From Chiridota heheva (Eukaryota > Echinodermata > Holothuroidea > Apodida > Chiridotidae), in the NCBI GenBank assembly GCA_020152595.1, contig JAIGNY010002056.1, positions 562,501 to 626,500 on the forward strand: DNA of 64,000 nucleotides, in the 5' to 3' direction. Within the stretch, counting starts at the first letter, position 1; each line of letters begins with the position of its first letter. Both the position numbers and the translations under genes were made by a program. Positions 59,715-64,000 of this stretch are shown here, piece after piece. The notes under the pieces were generated by a model. That model was given only the letters and a program-made list of their open reading frames with translations. It was not told the origin of the DNA and searched no databases.

Positions 59715-59925
59715 TAACACACTATAAATGATACATACTATAAATGTTACATACTATAAATGATACATACTATAAATAATACATACTATAAATGATACAT
59801 ACTATTAATGATACACACTATAAATGATACATACTATAAATGATACATACTATAAATGATACATACTATAAATGATACGTACCCTAAATGATAGATGCTA
59901 TGAATGATACCACGAATGACCGGGA
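59715..59925. repeat. 16-bp tandem repeat (ATGATACATACTATAA)
   Basis: About 12 units of ATGATACATACTATAA with single changes, decaying towards 59925. Confidence 0.93.
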
Positions 59926-60299
59926 CAAACAGAAATTCATAGATTTACTTACTGATCTCTACGGTAGCCCTTGAGGAACATTTTTATATGCTAGTGCTGT
60001 CATGTCAAATCGTAACTTACCCGAATCTTGTTCAAGAGTAGAAGCCACTTTATAGATTATAACTCTGGAAAGCAATGATATAGAGTACATCTTGGGTTGG
60101 AACATGCCAAGTATTGTAGTTCGACGGGGCCCACTGGTCACCTGGAATGGTAATGGAGCCTTACTTTCATACCTTTCAGAAGCAGTGGCGCAACTGCACC
60201 TGGTAGATTTATACTTTATAGCAATTTTTTAATTAGAAAGCTGTTTACTACATTACAAGTTTACAACAATGGATTTGGGGGTCAGAATTCAACTAAAGG
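59926..60299 (+). other. INTS9 intron; no feature
   Basis: No conserved frame or repeat recognised. A 60-residue minus frame here is not convincing. Confidence 0.5.
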
Positions 60300-60620
60300 G
60301 CCACCCCTGGCTACAGGGGTGTAGGAAGCTTCGAAAAGTGTGTGTGTGGGGGTGGGGGATAGCATACATTTTATGGGGCACTTCCCAAGTCATATGTTGC
60401 CATCCCAAAGTGAGTCTAAAGCAACAAAGTTAAGTAAAAGGGACACTTCATGTTTAGAGAGGGGCACTTTTCCAATAAGGACCCATTCCTCCTGTACATG
60501 AGACTGACAAAAGCCGCAGTTTCCTATTATTGAGACAGTAATTGAGGGGCACTTTTGTTATTTTTGGAAAAGTCAGGGGGCACTGTGGCCCCTACTTCTT
60601 ACACCTATGCCTGGCTAAGC
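60300..60620. repeat. Dispersed GGGGCACTTTT-type repeat, inverted partner of 25.06-25.43 kb
   Basis: GGGGTGTAGGAAGC, GGGGCACTTTTCCAA, CTGACAAAAGCCGCAGTTTC and CTTACACCTATGCC match the reverse complement of 25060-25430. Non-coding. Confidence 0.6.
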
Positions 60621-60821
60621 TACGCCACAGATAAGAAGAATCTGACGTTCTTAGGTTGGAGAACATTTTTCACTGTGTGTTTTGTATGATCAGTGTGCTG
60701 TTGTGGTATGGCATGGCAAATACAGAAACTCCTCATTGTGGCCAGAAAATGTTAAAATGTAAGTATTCAAAGCTTGGGCATTCCCTAAGAGTGAATGCAG
60801 AGGAAAGGTCAGGGGGTCTGA

Positions 60822-61194
60822 TCTGTCTTTTTTTAAGGAAAGTTTATTTATTGTTTTTACTATTTAGATTATTTTTCCTTAAACTTTCTTCAGGTGTTAC
60901 ATTATAAATACCCTTCCTAGATTCAGTTTTACTACTTTTTAGACATATCCCATGGTTTTTAAGCCACAAAATCAGAGGACAAAATATGATAGAATACATA
61001 AAGACTTTGAGGAATCTGAGGCTATGACATCACAAATAGTCTGATTTCAGTCGTTTCTACACAAATGATACCAAACTTTAAACTTAAATATCTCCTTAAT
61101 GGAACAAACTTTTTGAATGCTTTCTTCACCATTTTGTTTCTTTTGAAGTCCTCTTTCATATAAGATAAACATGCTTGACCACTAAACTAATCCT
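60822..61194 (+). mobile_element. piggyBac-like MITE, copy D (left-truncated)
   Basis: It matches the right two thirds of copy A (TTCAGGTGTTACATTATAAA, AAAATATGATAGAATACATA, ATGACATCACAAATAGTCTG) and ends AAACTAATCC followed by TTTAA, with the TTAA at 61195-61198. Confidence 0.85.
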
Positions 61195-61198
61195 TTAA

Positions 61199-61454
61199 TA
61201 GAAAAAAAATGCTTTCAACTTTTTTTCTTAAATTCCTCTTTCATATAAGCTAAACCACTGAACTACTCTGTTCAATTTAAAAACTGCAGTAACACACGTT
61301 AACGGACTACATATCCATTATGATCAAATCTATTTCTACAAACATCTGTGTTCCTCGTTAAAAGATGGTGCTAGTAGAGTCTAATTGACTGACTATTAAC
61401 TAAAGTAAGGAAATAATAATAAAGCAGCAAAGGTTAATCTCTGGGTGTTAAAAG
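61199..61454 (+). other. INTS9 intron; MITE-flanking sequence
   Basis: It contains a short second TCTTTCATATAAGCTAAACC piece of the MITE end at 61240. No other feature. Confidence 0.45.
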
Positions 61455-62080
61455 TTTAGGTCAGTGGTAAAGCAAGTTTATCTTAAATAAAGGAAACAAA
61501 ATTGAAGAAACTACTTCAATATATTATTCCGTTAAGGATGTAGTCAGTTTTAAAGTCCTATTTCTTTTTTGTAGAAATGACTGTGTGCGGAAAACTTCTC
61601 CGAGACTACTGCATTTTGCTTTTCTACTTTTTTGACATTCAATGGTTTTTAAGCCACAGGATAAAATACTGTAACAACTAGTCTGATTTCAGGTGTTTCT
61701 ACACATATGAGACAAAACTTTGATTGAATACTGTATTTCCCTAAAGCAATAGTTCAGTGGTCAAGCATGTTCATCTTATATGAATGAGGACTTTAAAAGA
61801 AACAAGATAGTGAAGAAAGTGTTCAAAAATCGTATTCCGCTAAGAAGATATTTAAGTTTAAAATTGGTACCATTTCTGTAGAAATGACTGAAGTCAAACT
61901 AGTTGTGATGTCACAGCTTCAGATTCCTCAAAGTCTTTTATGTATTTTAAGGAAAGTTTATTTAATGTTTTCACTATTTGAATTATTTTCCCTCAAACAT
62001 TCGTCAGGTGGTATATTATAAATACTATCAAAAATTATATATTATCAAAGACTTTGACTTGAATACTGTGTTTCCTTAAT
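61455..62080 (+). repeat. Mosaic of decayed MITE pieces (copy E)
   Basis: 61455-61700 repeats the fragment at 59520-59690. 61745-61960 is a left-end MITE piece (AGTTCAGTGGTCAAGCATGT, GTGAAGAAAGTGTTCAAAAA). 61940-62030 is an internal piece (TTTTAAGGAAAGTTTATTTA, GTCAGGTGGTATATTATAAA) in the opposite orientation. Confidence 0.65.
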
Positions 62081-62126
62081 AGAAAAACAAAATTGTAATG
62101 TTTTTTTCAACATTTTTTGGAAATTC

Positions 62127-62310
62127 CATTAAAGCAGCAAGGTTGGGTGGTAATTGGCAACATACACACCCGCACGCCCCGTGTTCGTATCCCGGTGGTC
62201 TGCAACCAGTGAGTTCACAACTGGTTATCAAAGGCCATGGCCATCTTGATATAATCTCCAGCACTGGATGCTTTCGGGACGTTAAACCTTGCTATGCTAT
62301 GCTAAATACC
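62127..62310 (+). mobile_element. SINE family B (shares core with family A)
   Basis: A possible B box GTGTTCGTATCCC is followed by ACAACTGGTTATCAAAGGCC, the same 20-bp core as family A. The 3' end is different: GCTTTCGGGACGTTAAACC and (TGCTA)n. The A box is not clear. Confidence 0.6.
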
Positions 62311-62939
62311 TGCTTTATCATTCAAATTTGATTTAATAGATTTAACAGAAGAAATCTTAACGTTAGAACCCTTTGCCCAATTAAGATAGTATTATTGTAG
62401 CTTTTTTATTTATTTTTATTGATAAAGGTCTGGATTAGAGGGGAATCTATTTTTTGTTAGGTTAACACAAAGAAATCAAAATAAAGCGACAAAAAACATG
62501 GAAAATTAAAAAAAGATAAAATGTTAGTCCAAGTTGATGGATATCAGACAGCAACAATGACGCCAGAGAAATTTCAAAAGTAGTGGCCAAACTCTGAAGC
62601 ACTTTTATCATAATATTCTTTCTTGTGACTGGGTTTGAACGTGTATTACGTTTGCGTGAAAAAGTAAAAGGGGCTAGGAGTAAAGTCTGGACTTCTGAAA
62701 AATGAGAGGGGCATGGTCCCTTGGCCCCTCCCTCTTTCTGGCACCACTGGTCAGCAATTAATGCAGTCTCGCAGTCCAATCAACGGTAGTTACTGTTTAA
62801 GTTACAGATTGATGCAATGTCAGTTCCAGGTTGATGCTATGTACCTGTTCCACATGGATGATACGCCAGTCCCAGATCATTGCTATGCCAGTCCAAAATC
62901 AATGCGTTTCCAGTGCTAGATTGCTGTATGAGATGTATG
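62311..62939. other. No gene seen
   Basis: It contains a GGGGCATGGTCCC / GGCCCCTCCCTC patch at 62710 like the dispersed C/G-rich family, and TTCCAGRTTGATGC-type short repeats at 62800-62920. Confidence 0.5.
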
Positions 62940-64000
62940 AGTATGAGCTAGCACAGGCTGAATCATTCAAACCCATCAGGCTAGTCGTCCTATTATCAGA
63001 TTTATTCTAGTGTGTTTATGTGAGGTCAAACCCATCGGGCTAGTCCTATAATCAGATTTATTCTAGTATGTTAATGTGAGGTCAAATTTATCGGGCTAGT
63101 TGTCTTATAGTCAGATTTATTCTAGTATGTTTATGTGAGGTCAAACCCATCAGGCTAGTTATCTTATAATCAGATTTATTCTAGTATGTTTATGTGAGGT
63201 CAAATCCCTTCGGCCTAGTCCTATAATCAGATTTATTCTAGTATGTTTATGTGAGGTCAAACCCATCGGGCTAGTCGTCCTATAATCAGATTTATTCTAG
63301 TATGTTTATGTGAGGTCAAACCCATCGGGCTAGTCGTCCTATAATCAGATTTATTCTAGTATGTTTATGTGAGGTGAAACCCAACAGGCTAGTCGTCCTT
63401 TAATTAGATTTATTCTAGTATGTTTATGTGGGGTCAAACCCATCGGGCTAGCCGTCCTATAATCAGATTTATTCTAGTATGTTAATGTGAGGTCAAATTT
63501 ACCGGGCTAGTTGTCTTATAGTCAGATTTATTCTAGTATGTTTATGTGAGGTCAAACCCATCAGGCTAGTTATCTTATAATCAGATTTATTCTAGTATGT
63601 TTATGTGAGGTCAAATCCCTTCGGCCTAGTCCTATAATCAGATTTATTCTAGTATGTTTATGTGAGGTCAAACCCATCGGGCTAGTCGTCCTATAATCAG
63701 ATTTATTCTAGTATGTTTATGTGAGGTCAAACCCATCGGGCTAGTCTTCCTATAATCAGATTTATTCTAGTATGTTTATGTGAGGTGAAACACAACAGGC
63801 TAGTCGTCCTTTAATTAGATTTATTCTAGTATGTTTATGTGAGGTCAAACCCATCGGGCTAGCCATCCTATAATCAGATTTATTCTAGTATGTTTATGTG
63901 AGGTCAAACCCATCGGGCTAGTCCTATAATCAGATTTATTCTAGTATGTTAATGTGAGGTCAAATTTATCGGGCTAGTTGTCTTATAATCAGATTTATTC
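62940..64000. repeat. 59-bp satellite with ~410-bp higher-order repeat, continues past the window
   Basis: About 17 units of AGATTTATTCTAGTATGTTT, ATGTGAGGTCAAACCCATCG and GGCTAGTCGTCCTATAATC occur. Some are 3 bp shorter (CTAGTCCTATAATC). Variant order repeats with a seven-unit period: the CAAATTTATCGGG variant at 63083 and CAAATTTACCGGG at 63493 are each followed by the same CATCAGG then CCCTTCGG variants. Confidence 0.95.

Noticed and set aside
62940-64000. CRISPR-like appearance of regular repeats
   Set aside because: Units are contiguous with no unique spacers, and the genome is eukaryotic. It is a satellite.

Overview
The window is metazoan nuclear DNA, most likely from a marine invertebrate. 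It has intron-split coding sequence with GT/AG borders, tRNA-derived SINEs, RNase H-bearing LINEs, TIR elements, satellites, and a decayed Polinton/adintovirus-type gene cluster. A deuterostome is weakly suggested by the sea-urchin-like spacing of the histone-type 3' signals. I cannot name the species.

Host gene. The only host gene I recognise is INTS9 (Integrator subunit 9) on the + strand. Three coding exons (43036-43163, 57640-57709, 59351-59413) join in the correct phases and match residues about 4-90 of the family. The initiating exon lies upstream of 43036 and was not found. The remaining exons lie beyond 64000. The 14.5 kb intron between the first two exons is filled with minisatellites, a piggyBac-like MITE with a MITE-derived satellite, SINEs, LINE pieces and a 1.85 kb TIR element. 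The next intron holds a broken antisense THAP domain.

Left part (1-25 kb). This is non-coding repeat-rich DNA: a long (AT)n, a ~305 bp satellite (4.65-5.9 kb), a CR1/L2-like LINE end (9.1-9.8 kb), a SINE, a 1.2 kb element with ~125 bp inverted ends (11.9-13.1 kb), a complete 581 bp MITE flanked by TTAA (13.4-14.0 kb), a nearly complete reverse-strand LINE (14.3-19.1 kb), and pyrimidine-rich and A+T-rich minisatellites (20.9-22.5 kb).

Viral-like block (25.5-33.4 kb). Tightly packed + strand pseudogenes encode, in order, a penton-like minor capsid protein, a pVI-like protein, an arginine-rich core protein, a double-jelly-roll major capsid protein, an adenain-type protease, and a protein with three PC4-like modules. 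No polymerase B, integrase or packaging ATPase is visible. After an (AAT)n tract come three small genes of unknown function with CCAAT/TATA-like promoters. They share a 3' signature resembling the replication-dependent histone mRNA signal: a 6-bp stem, 4-nt loop, CCAAA/ACCA flanks and a downstream AAGAAAGAG element. Two of them are tandem paralogues with the stem-loop unchanged while the coding parts decay. This is the most novel-looking observation in the window.

Right part (33.4-64 kb). It contains a foldback element with an (AT)n core, inverted copies of a dispersed repeat, two LINE families, INTS9 with its repeat-laden introns, and at the right edge a 59 bp satellite with a ~410 bp higher-order period.
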